Assembly (NCBI GenBank): GCA_025351615.1
Contig: JANXVP010000347.1
Location: 1 to 13,402 of the forward strand
Direction: 5' to 3'
Origin: Ramlibacter sp.
GTDB taxonomy: Bacteria > Pseudomonadota > Gammaproteobacteria > Burkholderiales > Burkholderiaceae_C
DNA length: 13,402 bases
The position numbers were made by a program, and so were the translations under genes. Position 1 is the stretch's first letter; the number at the start of each line of letters is the position of its first letter. Positions 7,050-13,402 of this stretch are shown here, piece by piece. The notes under the pieces are model-generated. The model saw only the letters and a program-made list of their open reading frames with translations, searched no databases and was not told where the DNA came from.

Positions 7050-7862
7050 CTACGACGCCGCTTGCCAGCCCGCTGCCGCCCAGGCAAAGGTCTGGCTGGA
7101 GACCGGCTGGAAGCGCCCTTCGCCGGGCTCCCACGCCCAGTGCTCGACCTCCAGCCGCTCACCGTCGCTGACGATGCGGTTGAAAGAATTGGTTTCGCCC
7201 CGGCTCCGGGTCGAGGTCGCGGTGCCCGCCTGCACCACCAGGGCCGAACGGCTATGCAGCGGATACCGGGTCGCAGTGCTGGCAATGTGGCGGGTGTGCA
7301 AATGGCCCGCGAGCAGCACGTCGGCGCCCGCGCGCAGGAACACTTCGACCGCCTGCGCCGCCCGTCCCACCAGATGTTTGGGATCGAAGCCCTCGGGCAG
7401 GTCGAACGGGTGATGGGTCACCACGATCTTGGTGAGGCTGTCGTCGAGCGGAGCCAGGCGATCGTGCAACCTGCGCATCTGCTCCTCGTTGACTCGTCCG
7501 TTCTTGAAGGTCAGCGAGCGCGCCGTGTTGATACCCACCACCGCGATCTCGTTGTCGGCGTAGAAGGGTTCCAGGTCTTCGCTGATGTAGCGCCGGTAGT
7601 TGGCCAGCGGTGACCCGAAGCGCTTTGCCACGTCGTAGAGCGGCACATCGTGATTGCCAGGCACCACGATCTGCGGGCCCGGCAAGCCGTCGAGGAAGCG
7701 GCGCGCGGCGCGAAATTCCTCCGGCCTCGCGCGCTGCGTCAGGTCGCCCGAAACCACCACGACGTCCGGTTGCAGACTGTGGACCAGCGGGACGATGGCG
7801 CTGACCACGGCGTCGTCGACGCGGCCGAAGTGAACGTCCGACAGGTGGACCACCGTCTTCAA
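7050..7862 (-). CDS. Calcineurin-like metallophosphoesterase
   Basis: The 270-residue protein shows all the dimetal-site motifs of calcineurin-like phosphoesterases in order: D9-x-H11 (LSDVHFG), G39-D40 (SGDLTQR), G69-N70-H71-D72 (PGNHD), H150-H151 (THHP) and G186-H187-x-H189 (GHLHTRH). Such enzymes hydrolyse phosphomono- or diesters using two metal ions; the substrate is not clear. It is the third gene of a tight operon with a PAP2 phosphatase and a lipid kinase, so a phospholipid-derived or cyclic-nucleotide substrate is a guess only. The start is TTG (7860-7862), overlapping the TGA of the kinase gene as TTGA. It is supported by an AAGGA ribosome site at 7869-7873 six bases upstream and by the family's habit of beginning just before the first aspartate strand. 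Confidence 0.9.
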   Translation of the reverse strand: MKTVVHLSDVHFGRVDDAVVSAIVPLVHSLQPDVVVVSGDLTQRARPEEFRAARRFLDGLPGPQIVVPGNHDVPLYDVAKRFGSPLANYRRYISEDLEPFYADNEIAVVGINTARSLTFKNGRVNEEQMRRLHDRLAPLDDSLTKIVVTHHPFDLPEGFDPKHLVGRAAQAVEVFLRAGADVLLAGHLHTRHIASTATRYPLHSRSALVVQAGTATSTRSRGETNSFNRIVSDGERLEVEHWAWEPGEGRFQPVSSQTFAWAAAGWQAAS

Positions 7863-8767
7863 GCGGATTCCTTTTGCGCAGGCACGATCACCCGCAATGC
7901 CCCGGGACGCACCCGGTACTGCAGAGGCGTCTGCATGAGGTTCACTTCGCCGTCGGTGGCGACCCGCAGCTGTTTGTGGCCGGTCCGCACCACGAATTCA
8001 CGCGCGGTCAGCATGTCGAAATCACGCGCCTGCTCAAGCCGCCTGAACAGCGCCATCACGGCCAGCTGCAGCAGGCCGAAGCGGCCCATGCGCTGCGTCA
8101 GGTAGAGCGACAGCGTGCCTTTGTCCAGGGCAGCGCGGGCCCCGATCTCGAAACCTTCCATCGTGTATTGGTTGTTGCCGATGAAGACGAAGGGGGTGCT
8201 GCGCACGAGGGTCTTCCCTTCGACCTCGACATGCACCTTCATCACCGGATAGCGGCGGGCTGCGCCGATACTTGCCGCCAGCAGCGCGCGCCATTTGCCG
8301 TGGCCCAGCCGGTGCTGACGCTTCTCGCGTTCACGGACGATGTCGGGGTAGATGCCGAGGCTTGAATTGTTGACGAAGATGCGGCCGTTGACTTCGCCGG
8401 CGTCGACGTCCACTTGCCGGTTCCCGGCGATGACTGCAATCGCTTCGGCCTGCTCGAGCGGAATTCCGAGGTCCTTGGCGAAGTGGTTCAGCGTGCCCAT
8501 CGGCAGCACGCCGAGCGTGACGCCGCTACCGACCAGCACCGCAGCGACGGCGCTGACGGTTCCATCGCCTCCGCCGGCGACGACGACCTGCGCCCCTTGC
8601 TGCACGGCCGCCCGGACAGTCGGCTCGATGTCGGAGCCGCTCTGCACGACCTTGACCTGCGCCTGCAACCCGGACTGGCTGAACTCGTCCTGCAATTGTT
8701 TCGCCCAATCCGCCGGCAAGGCGGTTCCCGCGGTGGTGTTGACGATGACGATGATGGGCGTCGCCAT
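7859..8767 (-). CDS. Diacylglycerol kinase-type lipid kinase (YegS/DagK family)
   Basis: The 302-residue protein starts at the ATG at 8765-8767, with GGTGG (8774-8778) as ribosome site. Its N-terminal nucleotide-binding domain has IVNTTAG near the start, the GGGDGT signature at 65-70 and PMGTLNHFAKDL (89-100). All are diagnostic of the diacylglycerol kinase catalytic domain. The C-terminal beta-sandwich ends with ATDGEV, the conserved catalytic-aspartate region of YegS/DgkB proteins. Known members phosphorylate diacylglycerol, phosphatidylglycerol or sphingoid-type lipids at the membrane surface with ATP. The gene begins one base after the PAP2 stop (TGAcATG) and its own stop overlaps the phosphoesterase start. 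A longer open frame to 9115 is only the out-of-frame complement of PAP2. Pairing with PAP2 suggests interconversion of a lipid and its phosphate. Confidence 0.93.
   Translation of the reverse strand: MATPIIVIVNTTAGTALPADWAKQLQDEFSQSGLQAQVKVVQSGSDIEPTVRAAVQQGAQVVVAGGGDGTVSAVAAVLVGSGVTLGVLPMGTLNHFAKDLGIPLEQAEAIAVIAGNRQVDVDAGEVNGRIFVNNSSLGIYPDIVREREKRQHRLGHGKWRALLAASIGAARRYPVMKVHVEVEGKTLVRSTPFVFIGNNQYTMEGFEIGARAALDKGTLSLYLTQRMGRFGLLQLAVMALFRRLEQARDFDMLTAREFVVRTGHKQLRVATDGEVNLMQTPLQYRVRPGALRVIVPAQKESA
7869..7873 (-). promoter_or_regulatory. Ribosome binding site deciding the TTG start of the phosphoesterase
   Basis: AAGGA on the minus strand, inside the 3' end of the lipid kinase gene, lies six bases before the TTG at 7860-7862. 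With the TTGA stop/start overlap, it supports this non-ATG start and translational coupling. Confidence 0.6.
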
Positions 8768-8768
8768 G

Positions 8769-9317
8769 TCAGGCCACCGTGCCGCCGCGCCAGCCATGCA
8801 GCGCTTGCACGCCGCCCAGGCAAAGCCCCAGCCAGAGGACACCTTCGACGATCGCGCCGAGAACGTCGGTGAAAAAGTGGACGCCCAGGTACATCCGGGA
8901 AACGCCGACCAGCAGCACCATCGCGGCCGCGGCGGCTGCAATTGCGATGCGTCGCGGCCTGTCGCGCACATGGGCGAACAGGACCGCTGCCAGGAAGCCG
9001 TAGAACACAGTCGCGCCGGCCGTATGGCCGCTGGGGAAACTATAGGTATGGAGCGTGAGCAGCGCATCGTCGAAGTGCGGGCGCGGCCGCTGGACCAGAT
9101 TCTTGACCGCCACATTCAGCAACAGACCGCCTGGGACCGACAGCGCCAGCGTAAACAGCCACCATGGACGTCCGGTGCGAGCCAGGACGACGCCAAGCGC
9201 AGCCGCCATCAGCAGGATCCCCGCGGTGCTGTGCCACAGGCTGATCGCCAGCATGAACTGGGTCAGCAAGGGGTCGGGGTGCGCATGAAACCAGGCGCTG
9301 AGGGGAACATCGATCAA
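8769..9317 (-). CDS. PAP2-family membrane phosphatase
   Basis: All three PAP2 phosphatase motifs are intact: K-x6-RP (KNLVQRPRP), the PSGH motif (SFPSGHT) and SR-x5-H-x3-D ([12 protein letters not shown]). They sit between about five to six hydrophobic helices, so this is an integral membrane lipid phosphatase with its active site probably on the periplasmic side. Family members remove phosphate from phosphatidate, phosphatidylglycerol phosphate or undecaprenyl diphosphate. The chosen start is the TTG at 9315-9317, which has AAGGAG nine bases upstream; the protein then has 182 residues and begins [12 protein letters not shown]. The same frame stays open to a TTG at 9405-9407 (212 residues), adding 30 rather polar residues without a ribosome site, so the start is uncertain. 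It is the first gene of the PAP2, lipid kinase, phosphoesterase operon, and the next gene starts one base after its stop. Confidence 0.9.
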   Translation of the reverse strand: MIDVPLSAWFHAHPDPLLTQFMLAISLWHSTAGILLMAAALGVVLARTGRPWWLFTLALSVPGGLLLNVAVKNLVQRPRPHFDDALLTLHTYSFPSGHTAGATVFYGFLAAVLFAHVRDRPRRIAIAAAAAAMVLLVGVSRMYLGVHFFTDVLGAIVEGVLWLGLCLGGVQALHGWRGGTVA

Positions 9318-9326
9318 GTGCGGCAA

Positions 9327-9332
9327 CTCCTT
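9327..9332 (-). promoter_or_regulatory. Ribosome binding site supporting an internal TTG start of PAP2
   Basis: AAGGAG on the minus strand ends nine bases before the TTG at 9315-9317. It is the best ribosome site near the PAP2 5' end and the reason for preferring the shorter protein over the start at 9407. Confidence 0.45.
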
Positions 9333-9412
9333 GACCGGAGCGTACCCGGAAAGCCAGCCCAGCCGTGGCACCCGCTTGCTCGACTGCAGGTAGGTCGCGG
9401 CTGACAACTGCC

Positions 9413-9439
9413 GGGCTGTGTCAGGTTTGCTGACAGCCC
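9413..9439. repeat. Imperfect inverted repeat between PAP2 and uvrA2
   Basis: GGGCTG (9413-9418) pairs with CAGCCC (9434-9439), and TCAG (9421-9424) pairs with CTGA (9430-9433). This gives a 10-bp stem with a 2-base bulge and a 5-base loop. There is no T-run on either strand, so it is not a terminator. It sits between divergent genes and could be a regulator site serving one or both; that is inference only. Confidence 0.4.
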
Positions 9440-9494
9440 ATGCGCGGCGCAGACCGACAACGGCCCCGCCCGCCAGCGTGCTAATTTTCTGTCG

Positions 9495-12203
9495 ATGGCG
9501 TCCTCAAAAAACGATGGTCTGGTGCGGGTCCGCGGAGCCCGTGAACACAATCTGAAGAACGTGGATGTCGATCTCCCGCGCGACGCCCTGGTGGTGTTTA
9601 CCGGCGTCTCGGGGTCGGGCAAATCGTCGCTTGCTTTCGGGACGCTGTACGCCGAGGCGCAACGGCGTTACCTTGAATCGGTGGCGCCCTATGCCAGGCG
9701 GCTGATCGACCAGGCCGGCGTGCCCGACGTCGACTCGATCGAAGGCCTGCCGCCGGCCGTGGCGCTTCAGCAGCAGCGCGGCACGCCGGGCGCCCGCTCG
9801 TCGGTCGGCAGCGTCACGACCATTTCGAGCCTGGTGCGGATGCTGTATTCGCGGGCCGGGAACTATCCGCCAAAGCAGCCGATGCTTTACGCCGAGGACT
9901 TCTCGCCGAACACGGCGCAAGGCGCCTGCACGCGCTGCCACGGCCTCGGCCGGGTGTACGAAGTGACCGAAGACACCATGGTGCCCGATGCCTCGCTGTC
10001 GATCCGCGACCGCGCGATTGCCGCGTGGCCGACGGCCTGGCACGGTCAGAACCTGCGCGACATCCTGGTCACTTTGGGCTATGACGTCGATACGCCATGG
10101 CGGGAGCTGCCCAAGAAAGACCGCGACTGGATCCTGTTCACCGACGAACAGCCCACCGTTGCTGTGTATGCCGGCTTCACCCCAGCCGAAACCCGGCAGG
10201 CGCTCAAGCGAAAGACCGAACCCAGCTATATGGGAACCTTCACCGGGGCCCGCAAGTACGTGCTGCGCACCTTCGCCACCAGCCAGAGCGCGTTGATGAA
10301 GAAGCGGGTAGCCCGGTACATGGTCGGCGCCGTCTGTCCGGTGTGCGGGGGCAAGCGGCTCAAGCGCGAGGCGCTGTCGATCACCTTTGCCGGCCGCGAC
10401 ATCGGCGAACTGTCCCAGCTGCCGCTGCAGGAGCTGGCACACGTGTTGCGGCCGGCCGCGGACGGTCGGATGGGCGAGACTGACCACCAGGGAGGTGTTG
10501 CTTGCGACCGCGGAGCCGGAACGCTCGGCCGCAAGGAGGCGCGCCTGGCCACCGGGCGCCGCGTGGCTACCGGCGGCTCGGCTCACGCGGGCGCGCCCGA
10601 TGTGCGCCGAACAGCCAACCTGTCGCCTGAAAAGCAGCTCGCCGCGCAACGCATTGCGCAGGACCTGCTGGCACGCGTCAAGACCTTGACCGACCTCGGC
10701 TTGGGCTACCTGTCGCTGGACCGCAGCACCCCGACTCTGTCCCCCGGCGAACTCCAGCGACTGCGGCTGGCGACCCAGCTCGGCTCGCATCTGTTCGGGG
10801 TGGTCTACGTGCTGGACGAACCCTCGGCCGGACTGCATCCCGCCGACGGCGAGGCGCTGCTGGACGCTCTGCTGCGACTCAAGGCCGCGGGCAACAGCCT
10901 CTTCGTGGTCGAACACGACCTGTCCGTGATGCGTCAGGCGGACTGGCTGATCGACGTCGGCCCCGCCGCAGGCGAGCAGGGCGGCCAGGTGCTGTATAGC
11001 GGACCGCCGCCGGGCCTCGCCATGGTGCGAGCGTCGCAGACTCGCCGTCACCTGTTCAGCCCCCCAGCCCTGCGGCAGACGCCGCCGCGCGAGCCGCGTC
11101 GCTGGCTGAAGCTGGAGGGCGTCACGCGCAACAACCTGCGGCAGGTGGGCGTGGCCTTTCCGCTCGGCTGCTTCACAGCAGTGACGGGCGTCTCGGGCTC
11201 CGGCAAATCGAGCCTGGTCAGCCAGGCGCTGCCCGAGCTGGTGGGCGAACGCCTCGGACAGCAGAGGAAAGCGCAGGACGACGCCGATCCGTTGCTGGCG
11301 GACGATCCCGGCACCACCGGCGGACGCATCAGCGAAGGCATGGATGGCGTGCGGCGCCTGGTCTGTGTCGACCAGAAGCCGATCGGCCGGACCCCGCGTT
11401 CCAATCTGGCGACCTACACGGGTCTATTCGACGTGGTGCGCAAGCTGTTCGCCGCCACGCCGGCTGCACGCCGGCGCCGCTACGACGCGGGGCGCTTCTC
11501 CTTCAACGTCGCCAAGGGCCGCTGCCCGACCTGCGAAGGCGAAGGTTTCGTCAGCGTCGAGTTGCTGTTCCTGCCCAGTGTTTATGCGCCCTGCCCGGCC
11601 TGCCACGGTGCCCGCTACAACCCGCAGACGCTGGAGATCGCGCTGAACGGAAAAAACATCGCGCAAGTCCTGGAACTGACCGTGAACGGCGCCTGCGAAT
11701 TTTTCGCCTCGGAGCCCGCCGTGCAGCGCCCGCTCACGGCCTTGCGCGACATCGGCCTGGGCTACCTGCGGCTCGGACAGCCCGCCACCGAGCTGTCGGG
11801 CGGCGAAGCGCAGCGCATCAAGCTGGCAACCGAACTGCAGCGCGTCCAGCGCGGCGACACGCTCTACGTGCTGGACGAGCCGACGACCGGGTTGCACCCG
11901 TCGGACGTCGAGCGGCTGTTGCTCCAGCTCGATGGATTGGTGGCCGCGGGCAACACGGTGATCGTCGTCGAGCACGAGATGCAAGTCGTCGCGCACAGCG
12001 ACTGGGTGATCGACATCGGCCCGGGCGCCGGAGCGCAGGGCGGCCAGGTGATTGCCTGTGGCACGCCGGAGCAGGTCGCGCGCAACACGCGCAGCCGCAC
12101 CGCGCCGTACCTCGCGGCAGTGCTCGCGCCGGCGGCCGCAGCGCGGGGGGAAGCCGCATGGGAACCGGCCTTGGCGGCCGACGATCTTCTGTCCATCGAC
12201 TAG
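9495..12203 (+). CDS. uvrA2: UvrA-like ABC excinuclease subunit lacking the UvrB-binding domain (UvrA2 type)
   Basis: The 902-residue protein has two ABC ATPase modules. Module one has Walker [10 protein letters not shown] (37-45), the signature LSPGE (415-419) and Walker B VLDEP (439-443). Module two has Walker [10 protein letters not shown] (from 565), LSGGE (767-771) and Walker B VLDEP (792-796). Zinc ligands appear as C145-x2-C148 with C281-x2-C284, and as C677-x2-C680-x19-C700-x2-C703. In canonical UvrA about 165 residues, including the UvrB-binding domain, separate the LYSRAG block from the FSPN-GAC block; here only about 15 do (122-136). Paralogues of this kind (UvrA2) are known in Deinococcus, Xanthomonas and Streptomyces and are linked to tolerance of DNA-binding drugs rather than core repair. 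The ATG at 9495 has no ribosome site, and TAAT (9482-9485) ends ten bases upstream, so a leaderless message is possible. Residues about 326-365 are atypical in composition. A strong terminator follows the gene. Confidence 0.92.
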   Translation: MASSKNDGLVRVRGAREHNLKNVDVDLPRDALVVFTGVSGSGKSSLAFGTLYAEAQRRYLESVAPYARRLIDQAGVPDVDSIEGLPPAVALQQQRGTPGARSSVGSVTTISSLVRMLYSRAGNYPPKQPMLYAEDFSPNTAQGACTRCHGLGRVYEVTEDTMVPDASLSIRDRAIAAWPTAWHGQNLRDILVTLGYDVDTPWRELPKKDRDWILFTDEQPTVAVYAGFTPAETRQALKRKTEPSYMGTFTGARKYVLRTFATSQSALMKKRVARYMVGAVCPVCGGKRLKREALSITFAGRDIGELSQLPLQELAHVLRPAADGRMGETDHQGGVACDRGAGTLGRKEARLATGRRVATGGSAHAGAPDVRRTANLSPEKQLAAQRIAQDLLARVKTLTDLGLGYLSLDRSTPTLSPGELQRLRLATQLGSHLFGVVYVLDEPSAGLHPADGEALLDALLRLKAAGNSLFVVEHDLSVMRQADWLIDVGPAAGEQGGQVLYSGPPPGLAMVRASQTRRHLFSPPALRQTPPREPRRWLKLEGVTRNNLRQVGVAFPLGCFTAVTGVSGSGKSSLVSQALPELVGERLGQQRKAQDDADPLLADDPGTTGGRISEGMDGVRRLVCVDQKPIGRTPRSNLATYTGLFDVVRKLFAATPAARRRRYDAGRFSFNVAKGRCPTCEGEGFVSVELLFLPSVYAPCPACHGARYNPQTLEIALNGKNIAQVLELTVNGACEFFASEPAVQRPLTALRDIGLGYLRLGQPATELSGGEAQRIKLATELQRVQRGDTLYVLDEPTTGLHPSDVERLLLQLDGLVAAGNTVIVVEHEMQVVAHSDWVIDIGPGAGAQGGQVIACGTPEQVARNTRSRTAPYLAAVLAPAAAARGEAAWEPALAADDLLSID

Positions 12204-12311
12204 CGCGCGACCTTCAATTGCTCCCACGGGATGTAACGGCGGGAACCCTGCAAGGACCGGCTGCCTCCAACCCACTGGCCGGCTCTTTTTCAGGTTTCTT
12301 CACCGGCTCTT

Positions 12312-12346
12312 GTCCCCCGGCAGCGTCAGCGGCCGGGGGACTTTTT
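12312..12346 (+). terminator. Intrinsic terminator after uvrA2
   Basis: GTCCCCCGGC (12312-12321) and GCCGGGGGAC (12332-12341) form a perfect 10-bp GC-rich stem with a 10-base loop, followed by TTTTT (12342-12346). It lies 109 bases after the uvrA2 stop. A weaker 5-bp stem (12257-12261 with 12278-12282) followed by CTCTTTTT precedes it and may act in tandem. The rest of the gap 12204-12462 shows no gene or other clear signal. Confidence 0.9.
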
Positions 12347-12462
12347 CATCGCCTCCGCAGCTTGCTTTACGCGCGATTCACATTGCGCCACACGGACTGC
12401 GAAATCGTGCACATCCTGATCCTTGCCGGTGCTGCTCCCGACGCACGATGAAGTTGCTCGCG

Positions 12463-12819
12463 CTACGCCATCAGCCATGCAAGTGCCTCGCGCTCCCGCA
12501 CGAACACCGCGATGCGTGGGGCCTCGGGCGAGACGATCGCCGAAGCGTCGGTGTCGATCAGTGTCGAGTCGCCGACCAGGGCGGCCCGAACCGGCGGCTC
12601 GAAGACCCGCATCAGCCGGTCGCAGACCAGAAATTTCTCGTCGCTTTCCGGGTCACTGGTGACGCGGCGCAAGTCGACCAGAAAGCGGTCGCCCAACGCG
12701 CGGCCCTGGGCCGCCTTCATCAGGTAGGCCAGCTTGAGAGCGTCGCCGTATTGCCAGCGCCCGTCCACTTCAAAGCGAATGTGCCTTGTTTCGATCCGGG
12801 TCGAGACGATCAGGTTCAT
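12463..12819 (-). CDS. Small SpoIIAA/STAS-like protein, function unknown
   Basis: The 118-residue soluble protein starts at the ATG at 12817-12819, which has no clear ribosome site. Its alternating strand/helix pattern resembles small SpoIIAA-like (STAS) proteins. A first strand pair ends in RFEVDGRW (15-22), a helix follows, then a strand with FLVDLRRVTSDP (46-57), a segment VRAALVGDST, and the C-terminal signature VFVREREALAWL, which is common in these small domains. STAS domains often act as regulators by binding partner proteins or nucleotides, but no partner kinase, phosphatase or sigma factor is nearby, so no role is assigned. It lies downstream of the tetR-type gene on the same strand with a 122-base gap that contains a weak terminator. 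The coding call is firm from its codon use; the fold assignment is moderate. Confidence 0.75.
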   Translation of the reverse strand: MNLIVSTRIETRHIRFEVDGRWQYGDALKLAYLMKAAQGRALGDRFLVDLRRVTSDPESDEKFLVCDRLMRVFEPPVRAALVGDSTLIDTDASAIVSPEAPRIAVFVREREALAWLMA

Positions 12820-12930
12820 GAGACGAATATGACTGTTAAGGCAGCGCAGAGCCTAAGCCAAAACCGCGGGCCGTGGGGCATCGGCGCGCGCATTGCGGCC
12901 ATATTTCACCGATGGCTGGACGGAGTGCGC

Positions 12931-12949
12931 AAATAAGCCCGTCACGGGC
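12931..12949 (-). terminator. Short hairpin with T-rich tail at the end of the tetR-type gene
   Basis: On the minus strand GCCCG-TGA-CGGGC (12949-12937) forms a 5-bp stem whose loop is the stop codon of the TetR gene, followed by TTATTT (12936-12931). The stem is short, so termination is probably partial. Confidence 0.4.
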
Positions 12950-13402
12950 CCAGCCCCAATCCGGTGAGATAGGCATCCATCGCCTGCTCGCCCGTGCGCA
13001 CCAGGTCAAAAGCGCTGCAGTCCAGCAACCAGTTCTGGATCAGTCCGTCGAGCAGCGCGTGCAGGCCACGTGCAGCGACCGGCGCCGGCACCGCCAGTTG
13101 CAAGCCACGCCAGCGGGCACTGCGGCGCAGCGACTGCTGCATCTGGTCCAGGAAGGCCTGGCGCACGGCGAGGTGACGGGCCCGCACCGCACCGAGTTCG
13201 TCGACGTATTCGACTTTCTGGGTCGCCACCTCTAGCACCCGGCGGGTGCGTTCATCATGGGCGGTTCGCCGCAGGGCCCCCAGCACGCCCTCGCGCAGCA
13301 AGGGCAGAGGATCCCCAGTCTGCCGGCCGGCAGACTGCTGAAAAGCGGTTTCCAGTGGCAGCGTCACCCGCTCCATCATGGCGTTGAACAGGTCGCCCTT
13401 GT
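12942..13402 (-). CDS. TetR-family repressor, AcrR/TtgR type, C-terminal part (partial)
   Basis: The frame is open to the right edge of the window, so the start and most of the helix-turn-helix are missing. The visible part begins KGDLFNAMMERVTLPLE. This is the end of the TetR DNA-binding domain (the usual YWHFKxKxDLF) and the first helix of the ligand domain. The rest is all-helical and ends with the AcrR/TtgR-type signature IQNWLLDCSAFDLVRTGEQAMDAYL, in which LLD-SAFDL is typical of regulators of RND multidrug efflux operons. Such repressors bind an operator as dimers and let go when a drug or metabolite fills the ligand domain. The target is probably a divergent efflux operon just outside the window, which is inference. 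A start at 13379 would be wrong, because it falls after the DNA-binding domain. Confidence 0.88.
   Translation of the reverse strand, partial: KGDLFNAMMERVTLPLETAFQQSAGRQTGDPLPLLREGVLGALRRTAHDERTRRVLEVATQKVEYVDELGAVRARHLAVRQAFLDQMQQSLRRSARWRGLQLAVPAPVAARGLHALLDGLIQNWLLDCSAFDLVRTGEQAMDAYLTGLGLGP

Noticed and set aside
8768..9115. N-terminal extension of the lipid kinase to 9115
   Set aside because: The extra residues are an off-frame reading of the PAP2 gene. The kinase family starts at MATPIIVIVN, with a ribosome site at 8774-8778.
9504..11051. 515-codon open frame on the minus strand
   Set aside because: It is antisense to uvrA2, which has all ABC and zinc motifs; the predicted product has no recognisable motif.
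12052..12936. 294-codon open frame on the + strand running from the uvrA2 end across the STAS-like gene
   Set aside because: It overlaps uvrA2 in another frame, crosses a strong terminator and is antisense to the STAS-like gene; the composition is that of a shadow frame. Only its last 35 codons are kept as a weak candidate.
1..13402. tRNA, rRNA, CRISPR array, insertion sequence or attachment site
   Set aside because: No cloverleaf-like sequence, regular direct repeats with spacers, transposase motif or terminal inverted repeats with target duplication were seen on either strand.

Overview
The window is GC-rich bacterial chromosome, densely coded, with short intergenic gaps and no mobile elements, CRISPR arrays or RNA genes that I can see. 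The gene set (a gspA/exeA-gspB pair, a bactofilin, a TldD/PmbA protein, a class of UvrA without the UvrB-binding domain, an AcrR/TtgR-type TetR regulator) fits a Pseudomonadota member. It is most likely a betaproteobacterium of the Burkholderiales (Oxalobacteraceae-like), but that assignment is inferred from protein style and not proven here.

Left part (1-6529). The 3' end of a tldE/pmbA-type gene on the + strand converges on, and overlaps by 11 bases, a thiamine-diphosphate enzyme of the acetolactate synthase superfamily. This enzyme is the last of five genes pointing left. In transcription order these are an MFS transporter, gspA (exeA), gspB, a bactofilin and the ThDP enzyme. GspA and GspB form an inner-membrane ATPase/partner complex that helps the type II secretin pass the peptidoglycan, and a bactofilin scaffold lies directly downstream. 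The 5' end of gspA carries a frameshift: a typical ExeA N-terminus is encoded in another frame and stops exactly at an internal ATG (ATGA overlap). The ThDP gene starts inside a 46-base dyad with perfect 11-base arms.

Middle (6530-9494). A NUDIX hydrolase gene on the + strand is divergent from the MFS gene and nearly abuts, tail to tail, a tight three-gene leftward operon: PAP2-family lipid phosphatase, diacylglycerol-kinase-type lipid kinase, metallophosphoesterase. The spacings (1-base gap, then a TTGA stop/start overlap) imply coupled translation. The first two enzymes plausibly run opposite reactions on lipid phosphates.

Right part (9495-13402). A uvrA2-like gene on the + strand encodes a two-ABC-module UvrA with both ATPase sites and two zinc-ligand sets, but almost nothing where the UvrB-binding domain should be. 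A strong intrinsic terminator follows it. Then come two leftward genes: a small SpoIIAA/STAS-like protein and the C-terminal part of a TetR-family repressor that runs off the right edge.

No complete novel system stands out. The items most worth checking are the gspA frameshift with its ATGA restart, the dyad over the ThDP gene start, the trimmed UvrA, and the lipid operon with non-ATG starts.
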